A stretch of 64,000 nucleotides of DNA. It comes from UBA7359 sp041689615 (lineage in GTDB: Bacteria; Pseudomonadota; Gammaproteobacteria; Eutrophobiales; Eutrophobiaceae). This document shows, one piece after another, positions 33,137 through 43,049 of the stretch. The DNA is taken from positions 1 to 64,000 of the forward strand of contig JBDNFW010000052.1 in NCBI GenBank assembly GCA_041689615.1, read 5' to 3'. Each line of letters opens with the position of its first letter. Position 1 is the first letter of the stretch. The notes under the pieces are model-generated. The model had not been told where the DNA came from. It searched no databases and saw only the letters and a program-made list of their open reading frames with translations. The position numbers and the translations under genes were made by a program.

Positions 33137-36100
33137 ATGTTTAATGCAATTATTCGTTTTTCCCTGGAGCAACGCTGGTTAATGTTAATGGCGGCAGCCA
33201 CTTTGGCCGCTCTGGGTATATACAATTTTAATAAACTGCCTATCGATGCAGTTCCTGATATTACCAATGTTCAGGTTCAAATTAATACAGAGGCCGCAGG
33301 TTATTCACCACTAGAAGCTGAACAGCGAATTACCTTTCCAATCGAAACAAGTATGGCTGGCTTACCTCAACTGGATTACACCCGATCGGTATCACGATAT
33401 GGCTTATCACAAGTGACGGTTGTGTTTAAAGATGGAACAGATATTTATTTAGGCCGACAGTTGATCAACGAACGATTAAATGAGGTCAAAACTGTATTGC
33501 CAGAAGGGATTATTCCGACAATGGGGCCGATTTCCACAGGACTTGGTGAGATTTTTATGTACACCGTTTCTGGAATTGGAGAGTCTGAGCACGATCCTAT
33601 GTTTCTGCGTACCGTTCAAGACTGGATCGTGCGCCCTCAATTAAGACAAACGCCCGGTGTGGTTGAAGTCAATACAGTCGGTGGATATACCAAGCAATAT
33701 CATGTTCTGCCTGATCCTGAAAAGTTGCTTGCCTACAATTTAAATTTAGACGATATCGTTGATACGCTGAAAAGAAATAATATCAACACAGGCGCGGGTT
33801 ATATCGAACGATATGGTGGACAATATTTAATTCGTTCGCCTGGACAAGTAAATAACATTGAAGAAATATTAAACCTTACGGTGACACTGCGAGACGGTGT
33901 CGTTATCAAGATTAGTGATGTTGCCGAAGTCAGCCTTGGTAGTGAATTGCGCACTGGTGCAGCAACTCAAGATGGGCAAGAGGTAGTATTAGGAACGGTG
34001 TTCATGTTGATTGGTGAAAATAGCCGTCAAGTGGCACGAGCAACAGCAGCTAAACTTGAAAAGATAAAATCTTCGTTACCCGAAGGGATAGTGCTTAATC
34101 CATTGTATGACAGAACAATATTAGTCGATAAGACCATTGCTACAGTACAAAGGAATCTAACGGAAGGCGCATTATTGGTGGTTGCGGTTTTATTTTTACT
34201 GCTGGGTAATTGGCGAGCCGCATTTATAACTGCCATGGTCATTCCTCTTTCCATGTTAATGACAATCACCGGCATGGTTCAATCAAAAGTATCGGGGAAC
34301 TTGATGAGTTTGGGTGCGCTTGATTTTGGTTTGATTGTTGATGGTGCCGTTATAATCGTTGAAAATTGTTTACGACGACTCGCGCTTTATCAACACGAGC
34401 GTAGTGAACTACCCGATTTAAAGACTCGTTTGGAAATTGTTCGGGAAGCAACAGTCGAAGTGATACGCCCCGGTGTGTTTGGCGTTATTATCATTACGAT
34501 AGTCTATATTCCTATCTTTGCATTGAGTGGCATAGAAGGAAAAATGTTTCACCCAATGGCGTTTACAGTAATCACCGCATTACTTTCAGCATTGATATTA
34601 TCGTTAACTGTCGTTCCTGCAGCCGTGGCATTGTTTGTCAGTGGAAGAGTTTCAGAAAAGCAGAATCTATTAATGCGCTCCATCACATGGCTTTATGAAC
34701 CGGCTTTACGAATGGCATTAAATTTACGCTGGGCAGTGGTGACATTGGCAATTGGTCTGGTGTTATTAGCTGTTTTACAGGCAAGTCGTATGGGAACAGA
34801 ATTTATACCCAATCTTGATGAAGGGGATATCGCACTACATGCCTTACGTATACCAGGCACGAGTTTAACGCAAGCGATCGAGATGCAGTCCTTACTGGAA
34901 TCACGAATTAAAACGATCCCGGAGGTCTCTCATGTCTTTACCAAGATTGGCACATCGGATGTAGCAACTGATCCAATGCCGCCCAGTGTTGCTGATACAT
35001 TCTTGATTATGAAGGATCGAAGTAAATGGCCTGAGCCAGACAAGCCCAGATCAACACTGATTAAAGAACTCGAATCGACAATCGAAAACATACCGGGAAA
35101 TCGGTATGAAATCACTCAACCCATACAAATGCGATTCAATGAATTGATTTCCGGTGTGCGTTCTGATCTGGCTGTCAAAGTTTACGGAGATGATCTCGCT
35201 CTATTGGTTGAACTGTCCGAACAGATTGAATCCGTCGTTAGCAAAATTACAGGGGCGGCTGATGTTCGTACTGAACAAGCTACGGGTCTTCCAATGTTAA
35301 CGATTATTCCAGATCGCGAACGCCTATCTTATTTTGGTTTGGACATTGAAGATATCCACGAAGTGTTGCGTACTGCTATGGCAGGAAAACATGCGGGACA
35401 AATATTTGAAGGTGATAGACGATTCGATCTAGTGGTGCGTTTACCAGAAACCTTACGTACTAACCTTGATGTATTATCACAATTAAAAATTGAATTACCG
35501 TCCATGAAAAATGGAAACGTTATAAGTAGTGATAATAATTCATTTACATTACCCGAAACGATTCCACTATCTGAAGTTGCTGACATAACGTTTAGCACAG
35601 GACCAAATCAAATCAGCCGAGAAAATGGGAAACGTCGAATCTTTGTTACCGCAAATGTGCGAGGAAGAGATTTGGGCTCATTTGTAGAAGATGTTCAAAA
35701 AGCAATGGCAGAAGAAATCAGTTTACCGGAAGGATATTGGCTTGATTATGGTGGAACGTTCGAACAATTAATTTCAGCTTCTAAGCGCTTATCTCTGATT
35801 GTTCCGGTTACACTGTTTGCCATACTTGGATTATTATTTGTCGCATTTAATTCATTCAAGGATGCTTTATTGGTCTTTACCTGTGTGCCACTCGCATTGA
35901 CAGGTGGTGTGGCCGCATTGGCGTTACGAGGATTACCTTTATCAATATCAGCAGCTGTCGGTTTTATTGCTCTATCGGGTATTGCTGTATTGAATGGAGT
36001 GGTGATGCTTTCGTTCATAAGTGATTTACGTGCTAAATATGAATCTTTAAATCAGGCCATTATTGAAGGAGCGTTAATACGTTTAAGACCGATATTGATG

Positions 36101-36289
36101 ACGGCCTTGGTTGCGAGTTTAGGTTTTATTCCTATGGCTTTGAATGTAGGAACAGGTGCCGAAGTACAACGCCCACTGGCTACGGTCGTTATTGGCGGAA
36201 TTATTTCTTCATCATTACTGACATTGTTTGTATTACCGGCACTCTATAGACTGGTATATAGAGATTCAAAACTAAATAAACTTTCTTGA
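33137..36289 (+). CDS. czcA: HME-RND metal efflux pump, CzcA type
   Basis: 1050 aa with the 12-span RND layout (N-terminal LPIDAVPDITNVQVQINTEA). Span 4 has DFGLIVDGAVIIVEN, the HME1 signature associated with Zn2+/Co2+/Cd2+ export; the periplasmic gate has the FIPNLDEGDIALHALRIPGTS motif. Proton-driven antiport from the periplasm or cytoplasm through CzcB and CzcC is known for the family. Complete. DUF3147 gene follows 10 bp downstream. Confidence 0.93.
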   Translation: MFNAIIRFSLEQRWLMLMAAATLAALGIYNFNKLPIDAVPDITNVQVQINTEAAGYSPLEAEQRITFPIETSMAGLPQLDYTRSVSRYGLSQVTVVFKDGTDIYLGRQLINERLNEVKTVLPEGIIPTMGPISTGLGEIFMYTVSGIGESEHDPMFLRTVQDWIVRPQLRQTPGVVEVNTVGGYTKQYHVLPDPEKLLAYNLNLDDIVDTLKRNNINTGAGYIERYGGQYLIRSPGQVNNIEEILNLTVTLRDGVVIKISDVAEVSLGSELRTGAATQDGQEVVLGTVFMLIGENSRQVARATAAKLEKIKSSLPEGIVLNPLYDRTILVDKTIATVQRNLTEGALLVVAVLFLLLGNWRAAFITAMVIPLSMLMTITGMVQSKVSGNLMSLGALDFGLIVDGAVIIVENCLRRLALYQHERSELPDLKTRLEIVREATVEVIRPGVFGVIIITIVYIPIFALSGIEGKMFHPMAFTVITALLSALILSLTVVPAAVALFVSGRVSEKQNLLMRSITWLYEPALRMALNLRWAVVTLAIGLVLLAVLQASRMGTEFIPNLDEGDIALHALRIPGTSLTQAIEMQSLLESRIKTIPEVSHVFTKIGTSDVATDPMPPSVADTFLIMKDRSKWPEPDKPRSTLIKELESTIENIPGNRYEITQPIQMRFNELISGVRSDLAVKVYGDDLALLVELSEQIESVVSKITGAADVRTEQATGLPMLTIIPDRERLSYFGLDIEDIHEVLRTAMAGKHAGQIFEGDRRFDLVVRLPETLRTNLDVLSQLKIELPSMKNGNVISSDNNSFTLPETIPLSEVADITFSTGPNQISRENGKRRIFVTANVRGRDLGSFVEDVQKAMAEEISLPEGYWLDYGGTFEQLISASKRLSLIVPVTLFAILGLLFVAFNSFKDALLVFTCVPLALTGGVAALALRGLPLSISAAVGFIALSGIAVLNGVVMLSFISDLRAKYESLNQAIIEGALIRLRPILMTALVASLGFIPMALNVGTGAEVQRPLATVVIGGIISSSLLTLFVLPALYRLVYRDSKLNKLS

Positions 36290-36299
36290 GGTAAAGCTA

Positions 36300-36650
36300 T
36301 TGGTTTACTACATTATAAAGATTGTTATTACGACATTATTGATAGTTCTGATTTCTGAAGTATCTAAACGAAGTAGTTTGCTTGGATCTATCCTGGCATC
36401 TATACCTTTAGTTTCAGTTCTCGCTATGATCTGGCTGTATGTCGATACGAAAGATATTCAGAAAATTTCTGACTTATCTACCAGTATATTCTGGTTGGTT
36501 ATTCCTTCTTTAGCTCTGTTTATCTCTTTGCCAATACTGTTGAAGAAAGAGTTTGATTTTTATCTGAGCATGGGTATTTCAATCGCCATAACTATATGTT
36601 GCTATTATTTAATGATAATTGTCCTTGGGAAACTTGGGGTAAATCTTTAG
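36300..36650 (+). CDS. DUF3147-family membrane protein
   Basis: 116 aa, starting at TTG 36300 after GAGGT. Four hydrophobic segments (4-20, 30-48, 63-81, 92-112) and the motif SEVSKRSSLLGSILASIPLVS fit the DUF3147 family of small inner-membrane proteins, function unknown. It is ten bases after czcA and likely on the same transcript; DUF3147 genes are known to accompany metal-efflux operons, but a role is not established. Confidence 0.8.
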   Translation: MVYYIIKIVITTLLIVLISEVSKRSSLLGSILASIPLVSVLAMIWLYVDTKDIQKISDLSTSIFWLVIPSLALFISLPILLKKEFDFYLSMGISIAITICCYYLMIIVLGKLGVNL

Positions 36651-36746
36651 ATTATTCATAATAATGAAACTTTTAATGAATTTAGAACTAATATAGTTGA
36701 GATAAGTCAAAATTTGTTAATTCGCCGCTTAGATTCTTGGCTATTA

Positions 36747-37196
36747 ATGGACTACAATACATCTATGTTAATGCAACTTAATAACAAACGACAGAAAATC
36801 GCGTCAGGAATATTGTCCCTGTTTATGGGGGGTTGGTTGTTATTGTTATGCCAAACATGTTTAGCATCGACAAATGATGTTAAGAGTCACCATGAATCAT
36901 CGTCTGAAATATCTAATCCTTGTCATGTCCTTGCAGAAAATGTTCAAGAAGCAAATAAAAGTGCAGATGACGAGCACTGTTTGGGGGTTTGTGATTGTGA
37001 CGCTATAACAATGGCGCTTAGCTCAGACAAGAATTCTGAATTAAGAGAAAAGATAAAATATTCACCTGATTTATATAGCTATATATCACCTGAAATAATT
37101 ATTTCTACTAGAGCTCCACCAAGTTATCGGATCTATACAATTCCCGAACGGGCAATCCTCCTTCCTCTTCATACCTATAACGTACTTCTGATTTAA
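36747..37196 (+). CDS. Small exported Cys/His-containing protein ahead of the cus genes
   Basis: About 149 aa from ATG 36747 (ATGs at 36765 and 36771 are alternatives, none with a clear ribosome site). Hydrophobic export segment ILSLFMGGWLLLLCQTCLA, then SHHESSSE, PCHVLAEN and EHCLGVCDCD, giving several Cys and His that could bind copper, and a RAPP-containing tail (STRAPPSYRIYTIPERA). The same tail logic occurs before the czc operon (30083). Probable metal-resistance accessory protein; exact function unknown. Confidence 0.65.
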   Translation: MDYNTSMLMQLNNKRQKIASGILSLFMGGWLLLLCQTCLASTNDVKSHHESSSEISNPCHVLAENVQEANKSADDEHCLGVCDCDAITMALSSDKNSELREKIKYSPDLYSYISPEIIISTRAPPSYRIYTIPERAILLPLHTYNVLLI

Positions 37197-37269
37197 ACAC
37201 CTTCTACCTTGTGTTCGCTGATTGATTGCGAGATCAATTATCGTTTTTTACTCGTGTTTGAGGTGTGTT

Positions 37270-38532
37270 ATGTGTATTAAAAAAATATTTAATAATCTTG
37301 GTTTTATTGTTCTGACGTTTTTTTCTATTGGAACGATGGCTAATGAATTAACGTTGTCAGAAGCAGAGCAACTAGCGTTAGATGCTGACTTTGTTGTCAA
37401 ACAATACAACGCAAGGGCAGAAAGCCTGGATGAATTTGCTATTGCCGAAGAACAGCTACCTGATCCTAAAGCCAAGTTTGGCATAATGAATATTCCGATT
37501 AACAGTTTTGATCGTAGTCAGGAAAACATGACGCAACTTCAGTTTGGGGTACAGCAGGCATTCCCTCGAGGCGATACGCTGCATTACAAACGACTTCGAA
37601 CCGAAGATATGGCTGATGTGGATAAAGCAAAAGCGTTGGAACAGGAAAAGAAAGTATTACGTTTATTACGCAATAGCTATTTGGATTTATTTTTAAATGT
37701 AAAAACTGGATTAATCCTTCAACAAAACCGCTCTTTATTCACGCAGTTACTCGATATTACACAACGTCAATATGCTGTAGGTCGGGATAACCAACATGAT
37801 GTATTGCGTGCTCAGCTTGAGTTAGCGCTTATTGATGATCGCATCGCCGAGATCACAGGTGAAAAAGAAATTTCATTGGCTGAGTTAGCTAAATGGGTTG
37901 GTGATGTTTCAGCTCAAAGACCGTTACCAGAAAAGTTTCCAGAAATAAGTTCACCATTGAGTATTGATGAGATTGTTTCGAGCTTAACTTCCCATCCATT
38001 AATACAAGTTGAAGATGCCGTTGTTAATGCCAGTGATAAAAACATCAAGATAGCTGAAGAACAATATAAGCCAGGTTGGATGTTGGATCTGACTTATGGT
38101 GAACGAACAGGCAATAATCTGAATGGAAGTAGTCGAGATGATTTTGCATCCGCCATGGTGATTATGGAATTACCTATCTTTACTGATAAACGCCAGGACA
38201 AACGTTTAGCTGCAAGCAAGTTAGAACATATTGCATATCAATATGCACGTAGTGATCGTCTGTTGGAACTAAAACGACAGGTTGAAAAGGAACATGCGAA
38301 CTGGGTGCGTCTTGGTAATCGACTTGAATTATATGAAACACGAGCACTAATTGATGCCGAGCAAAATTCAGAATCTACATTAAAAGCGTATCAAAATGAT
38401 CTAACCGATTTTACTACATTAATGCGTGCCCGATTAACTGAGTTAAATACGCAATTAGATATGCTGAAGATTCGTGTTAATCGTGCCAAGTCACAAGCCA
38501 ATCTATTGTATTACGTAAGAGAAACGATATGA
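37270..38532 (+). CDS. cusC: Outer-membrane factor of a CusCBA-type efflux system
   Basis: 420 aa from the ATG at 37270, which has GAGGTG six bases upstream; the frame opens earlier but without a signal. Signal peptide ends near TMA-NELTL. TolC-family repeats follow (LTLSEAEQLALDADFVVKQY; LDITQRQYAVGRDNQHDVLRAQLEL; AMVIMELPIFTDKRQDKRLAASK). It overlaps the adaptor gene by four bases. Best read as outer-membrane channel of the downstream pump. Confidence 0.87.
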   Translation: MCIKKIFNNLGFIVLTFFSIGTMANELTLSEAEQLALDADFVVKQYNARAESLDEFAIAEEQLPDPKAKFGIMNIPINSFDRSQENMTQLQFGVQQAFPRGDTLHYKRLRTEDMADVDKAKALEQEKKVLRLLRNSYLDLFLNVKTGLILQQNRSLFTQLLDITQRQYAVGRDNQHDVLRAQLELALIDDRIAEITGEKEISLAELAKWVGDVSAQRPLPEKFPEISSPLSIDEIVSSLTSHPLIQVEDAVVNASDKNIKIAEEQYKPGWMLDLTYGERTGNNLNGSSRDDFASAMVIMELPIFTDKRQDKRLAASKLEHIAYQYARSDRLLELKRQVEKEHANWVRLGNRLELYETRALIDAEQNSESTLKAYQNDLTDFTTLMRARLTELNTQLDMLKIRVNRAKSQANLLYYVRETI

Positions 38533-39836
38533 AAAAAATAATTCTAATATTAATTTTGCTTATCATCGGACTTTCAGTTGGCGTCTTATTTGAGAAGAAA
38601 TTTAATATTTCTCAAATAGTGTTCAAGTCGAATATGGATATGAATTCGGATGAACATGCTGGTCATTCAAACTCTGAATCCAAAGAGAAAAAAATTATGT
38701 ATTGGGTTGCTCCGATGAATCCAACTTATCGTCGAGATGAACCTGGCAAGTCTCCTATGGGCATGGATCTAATCCCTGTTTATGAAGGTAGTGAAGAGAA
38801 CATGGGTGAGGAGAGTTCTATCGTCAAGATAAGCCCAGAGGTGGTTAATAATCTCGGTGTACGATCGGCCAAGGTAGAACGAGGGCCATTATGGAAAATG
38901 ATCGGTACCGTTGGTTATATTGATTACGATGAAACTCGAATCAATCATATTCATACAAGAACGGAAGGCTGGATAGAAAAGCTACAAGTTCGTGCAGAGG
39001 GAGAACAGGTTAAGCGTGGGCAACTTTTATTTGAACTCTATTCACCACCACTTGTTAATGCTCAGGAAGAATATTTGCAAGCACTGGCTAGTGGAAATCG
39101 ATCATTGACTGAAGCATCAAAAGAGAAACTTTCCGCATTAGGTATATCAAAGTCACAGATTGATAGATTGGTAAAAGATAAAAAAGTTACTCAAAACATT
39201 CGTTTTTATGCACCTCAATCAGGTGTATTAATAAATCTCGGTGTACGCGAAGGGATGTATATAAAACCGGAAACCCAGATTTTGAGTGTTGCTAATCTTG
39301 ATACCATTTGGTTATTAGCTGAAGTTTTTGAACGACAAGCGAATTGGGTCGAGGCAGGTCAAAGCGCAGAAGCTACGTTGCCTTCGATGCCGGGTGTTAT
39401 CTGGAAGGGAATGGTTGAATATGTTTATCCTGATCTTGATCCTGTTACACGAACTCTACGTGTTCGAATACGTTTTGATAATTCGAAAGAAATGTTAAAA
39501 CCAAATATGTATTCGCATGTCACTATTTTCGCTGGAGAAAAGAAAGATGTTATAAGTATCCCACGTGAAGCATTGATACGAGATGCCAAGCAACAACGCG
39601 TTATTAAAGCGCTTGGAGATGGTCATTTTCAAGCACAGGAAGTAGTCGCAGGCATGGAGAGTGGTGACTGGATCGAAATTATTTCGGGTTTAAACGAAGG
39701 TGATAACATTGTTATCTCTTCACAATTTCTAATTGATTCTGAGTCAAACCTCAAAGCAAGTCTTCATCGTATGCAATCCGTTGATGATTCTATGGAGGAT
39801 CAATCAATGGAACATTCTGAAATGAATAAGGAATAA
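38529..39836 (+). CDS. cusB: Periplasmic adaptor of the CusCBA-type system with heavy-metal-binding domain
   Basis: 435 aa. A signal anchor (3-20) and a His/Met/Asp-rich linker (SNMDMNSDEHAGHSNSESKE) precede a heavy-metal-binding domain (YWVAPMNPTYRRDEPGKSPM then GMDLIPVY), the form seen at the N-terminus of many CusB proteins, here with Asn in place of the usual His after Met-Asn-Pro. The MFP core has GWIEKLQVRAEGEQVKRGQLLFELYSP halves, a helical hairpin and the barrel. Copper or silver is expected; no separate CusF gene is present. Confidence 0.88.
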   Translation: MKKIILILILLIIGLSVGVLFEKKFNISQIVFKSNMDMNSDEHAGHSNSESKEKKIMYWVAPMNPTYRRDEPGKSPMGMDLIPVYEGSEENMGEESSIVKISPEVVNNLGVRSAKVERGPLWKMIGTVGYIDYDETRINHIHTRTEGWIEKLQVRAEGEQVKRGQLLFELYSPPLVNAQEEYLQALASGNRSLTEASKEKLSALGISKSQIDRLVKDKKVTQNIRFYAPQSGVLINLGVREGMYIKPETQILSVANLDTIWLLAEVFERQANWVEAGQSAEATLPSMPGVIWKGMVEYVYPDLDPVTRTLRVRIRFDNSKEMLKPNMYSHVTIFAGEKKDVISIPREALIRDAKQQRVIKALGDGHFQAQEVVAGMESGDWIEIISGLNEGDNIVISSQFLIDSESNLKASLHRMQSVDDSMEDQSMEHSEMNKE

Positions 39837-39839
39837 ATT

Positions 39840-42800
39840 ATGATTGAACATATTATACGATGGTCAATCAATAATCGGTTTCTGGTTATTCTAGTCAGCG
39901 TCATCGTCATGGTATGTGGCGTATATGTGGTTAAGCAGACTCCGGTAGATGCAATACCAGATCTTTCTGATGTGCAAGTTATTATAAAAACACCTTTCCC
40001 AGGACAGGCACCACAGGTAGTTGAAGATCAGATAACCTACCCACTAACGACTGCCATGTTATCCGTTCCTTATGCCGTTACTGTTCGGGGCTATTCATTT
40101 TTTGGCGATTCCTATGTCTATGTCATCTTTGAAGAAGGAACCGATCTTTATTGGGCGCGCTCTCGTGTACTAGAATATTTGAGCCAAGTTGCTAGTCGAT
40201 TACCTCCGGGAGCAAAACCTGAGCTTGGTCCTGATGCAACAGGGGTGGGTTGGGTTTATGAATATGCACTGGTTGATAGAAAAGGCAATCATGACTTATC
40301 ACAATTGCGTTCACTGCAAGACTGGTTTCTTAAATATGAATTACAAACGGTACCAGGTGTCGCTGAAGTCGCCACTATTGGTGGGATGGTTAAACAATAT
40401 CAGGTGGTTGTCGATCCTGATCAGTTACGTGCATACGATATTCCCATATCAACGATTAGCAATGCCATAAAAAAAGCCAATCAAGAAGCGGGGGCATCCG
40501 TTATTGAAATGGCAGAAGCTGAATATATGGTCAGGGTTACAGGTTATATCACTGGCCTTGAACAACTGCGTAACATTCCGCTAGGTGTCAATGTAAGAGG
40601 CACACCAATCTTACTTAACGATGTGGCACAAGTACGAGTTGGTCCACAGTTGCGTCGAGGTATTGCTGAACTAAATGGTGAAGGTGAAGTAGTTGGTGGC
40701 GTTATCGTTATGCGGTGGGGTGAAAACGCCAAAAAAGTAATCAATTCAGTTAAAGAAAAATTAAACGAGTTGCAAAAAGGTTTGCCAGAGGGTGTCGAAA
40801 TTGTTGAGACTTATGATCGTTCCGACTTAATTGAACGAGCAATAAATACATTGAAAGATGCGCTGACGCAGGAGCTGATTCTGGTTGTTGTTGTTTGTAT
40901 CTTTTTTCTACTACATTTTCGCTCTGCCCTGGTTGTTATTATCAGTCTCCCACTTGGAATATTGTTGGCATTTATCATCATGAATATTCAAGGAATCAAT
41001 GCCAACATTATGTCTTTGGGAGGGATAGCCATTGCTATTGGGGTTATGGTTGATGCTGCTATCGTGATGATTGACAACGTTCATAAACATATCGAACGCA
41101 ACAATGATAATTCTGATCACTGGAAAACCATTGCGACAGCAACGACTGAAGTTGGCCCACCACTGTTCTTTTCATTACTGATAACCGGGTTGAGTGTATT
41201 ACCCATTTTTACGCTTCAGGCACAAGAAGGCCGTATGTTTTCGCCACTGGCGTTTACCTGGGTTTATGCAATGATATCAGCAACCATCCTTGCTGTTACC
41301 GTCGTGCCTGTATTGCTAGGTTATTTTATAAAAGGCGGTGTTATAGCGTCAGAAAAAAATCCAATAACACGTCTATTAAATATTCTCTATAAACCAATCA
41401 TACGCTTTGTGCTTAATTTTCCAATATCAACGGTGTTTTTTGCGCTATTGATAATGATTGTCGGACTCTGGCCATTTACACAATTGGGTAGTGAGTTCAT
41501 GCCTGATTTGGATGAGGGCGACTTGATGTATATGCCGACAACATTACCCGCTATCTCAATAGGCAAGGCACAACAAATATTACAACAAACCGACAAATTG
41601 ATTCGCACCGTACCCGAGGTCGATACCGTATTTGGCAAGATTGGCCGTGCCGATACGGCAACTGATCCGGCACCCTTAACGATGATTGAAACATTAATTC
41701 GTTTTAAGCCGCGTAGTGAGTGGCGCGAAGGTATGACGCTTGAAGGACTAAAAGCAGAGTTTAATGCTTTGGTTAAGTTGCCTGGAATTACCAATGCTTG
41801 GGTTATGCCAATTAAGACACGTATCGATATGTTAGCGACAGGCATTAAGACGCCAGTGGGTATAAAAATAGCGGGCACTGATCTGAAAGTGATAGAAAAT
41901 ATTGGTCGTAAGATTGAACAGGCGCTTAAAGATGTTCCGGGTACTGCTTCGGTTTATGCTGAACGTGTTGCAGGCGGTCGTTACCTTACTGTAGATATTA
42001 ATAGAGTTAATGCTGCTCGCTTAGGACTTAATATCAGTGATATTCAGGATATTGTTCGTACAGCTGTTGGTGGGATGAATGTCGCTGAAACAGTTGAAGG
42101 ACTGGAACGTTATCCCATTAATATTCGCTATCCGCATGAACTTCGTGACTCGCCAGAACAATTACGTTTGTTACCCATAGTCACACCTACAGGTGCAAGA
42201 ATACCTCTAGGTGATGTTGCGTCCATTAATGTGACCGATGGCCCACCGATGATCAAAAGCGAAAATGCGCGCATCAATGGATGGATCTTTGTTGATACGA
42301 AGGGTCGTGATCTAGGTAGTTATGTGAATGATGCACGAGAACGCGTTGCGAATAGCGTAGATTTACCGGCAGGTTACTCAATAAGTTGGTCAGGTCAATA
42401 TGAATACATGTTACGTGCAATGGAGCGTTTAACCATAGTCGTACCGATCACTTTTATGATTATATTTATATTGCTTTACCTCAACTTTAGAAAATTAGGT
42501 GATGTGTTTTTAATTATGGGTTTTTTGCCGTTTGCTTTAGGTGGCGGTGCATGGTTTTTATATCTCTTAAATTACAATCTCTCTGTCGCTGTTGGTGTTG
42601 GGTTTATTGCTCTGGCAGGTATCGCGGTTGAATCTGGTGTAGTTATGCTTGAGTTTCTTAATAAATCTGTTGATTCATTAAAATCATCAAAAGAAGAATT
42701 TAGCAGAGAAAAATTGACTAGTAATATTGCTGACGCTGCAAGTCAACGAGTTCGGCCTATCATGATGACGACATGTTCAACCATTGCCGGATTGCTTCCT

Positions 42801-42965
42801 ATTATGTTCTTAAAGGGTTCAGGCTCAGAGATTATGACGCGTGTCGCAGCACCAATGATTGGGGGCATGATTAGCGCAACTTTATTAACGTTAGTTGTTA
42901 TACCTGCGGTATTTTATGTGTGGAAACAACACAAGTTAATTAATGAAAATAAAATATTAGATTAA
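39840..42965 (+). CDS. cusA: HME-RND metal efflux pump, CusA type
   Basis: 1041 aa RND transporter (VKQTPVDAIPDLSDVQVIIKT-like start, 12 spans). Span 4 is GGIAIAIGVMVDAAIVMIDN then VHKHIE, the HME4 signature with Asp and His linked to Cu+/Ag+ export. Periplasmic methionines of a Met relay cannot be fixed by eye, but YMPTTLPAISIGKAQQ and the PLTMIETLIRFKPRSEWREG block are typical. Complete. An IS30-family element follows 84 bp after the stop. Confidence 0.92.
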   Translation: MIEHIIRWSINNRFLVILVSVIVMVCGVYVVKQTPVDAIPDLSDVQVIIKTPFPGQAPQVVEDQITYPLTTAMLSVPYAVTVRGYSFFGDSYVYVIFEEGTDLYWARSRVLEYLSQVASRLPPGAKPELGPDATGVGWVYEYALVDRKGNHDLSQLRSLQDWFLKYELQTVPGVAEVATIGGMVKQYQVVVDPDQLRAYDIPISTISNAIKKANQEAGASVIEMAEAEYMVRVTGYITGLEQLRNIPLGVNVRGTPILLNDVAQVRVGPQLRRGIAELNGEGEVVGGVIVMRWGENAKKVINSVKEKLNELQKGLPEGVEIVETYDRSDLIERAINTLKDALTQELILVVVVCIFFLLHFRSALVVIISLPLGILLAFIIMNIQGINANIMSLGGIAIAIGVMVDAAIVMIDNVHKHIERNNDNSDHWKTIATATTEVGPPLFFSLLITGLSVLPIFTLQAQEGRMFSPLAFTWVYAMISATILAVTVVPVLLGYFIKGGVIASEKNPITRLLNILYKPIIRFVLNFPISTVFFALLIMIVGLWPFTQLGSEFMPDLDEGDLMYMPTTLPAISIGKAQQILQQTDKLIRTVPEVDTVFGKIGRADTATDPAPLTMIETLIRFKPRSEWREGMTLEGLKAEFNALVKLPGITNAWVMPIKTRIDMLATGIKTPVGIKIAGTDLKVIENIGRKIEQALKDVPGTASVYAERVAGGRYLTVDINRVNAARLGLNISDIQDIVRTAVGGMNVAETVEGLERYPINIRYPHELRDSPEQLRLLPIVTPTGARIPLGDVASINVTDGPPMIKSENARINGWIFVDTKGRDLGSYVNDARERVANSVDLPAGYSISWSGQYEYMLRAMERLTIVVPITFMIIFILLYLNFRKLGDVFLIMGFLPFALGGGAWFLYLLNYNLSVAVGVGFIALAGIAVESGVVMLEFLNKSVDSLKSSKEEFSREKLTSNIADAASQRVRPIMMTTCSTIAGLLPIMFLKGSGSEIMTRVAAPMIGGMISATLLTLVVIPAVFYVWKQHKLINENKILD

Positions 42966-43049
42966 GTGATGTTATATCGTCACATAGCAATTTATAAGAT
43001 GTAATGAGCTAGTCACTTATGAACACTCCATCTGTTTATACTTAAGATA

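Noticed and set aside
37221..37238. ATTGAT-N6-ATCAAT before cusC as an FNR box
   Set aside because: The half-sites are TTGAT and ATCAA but separated by six bases instead of four.
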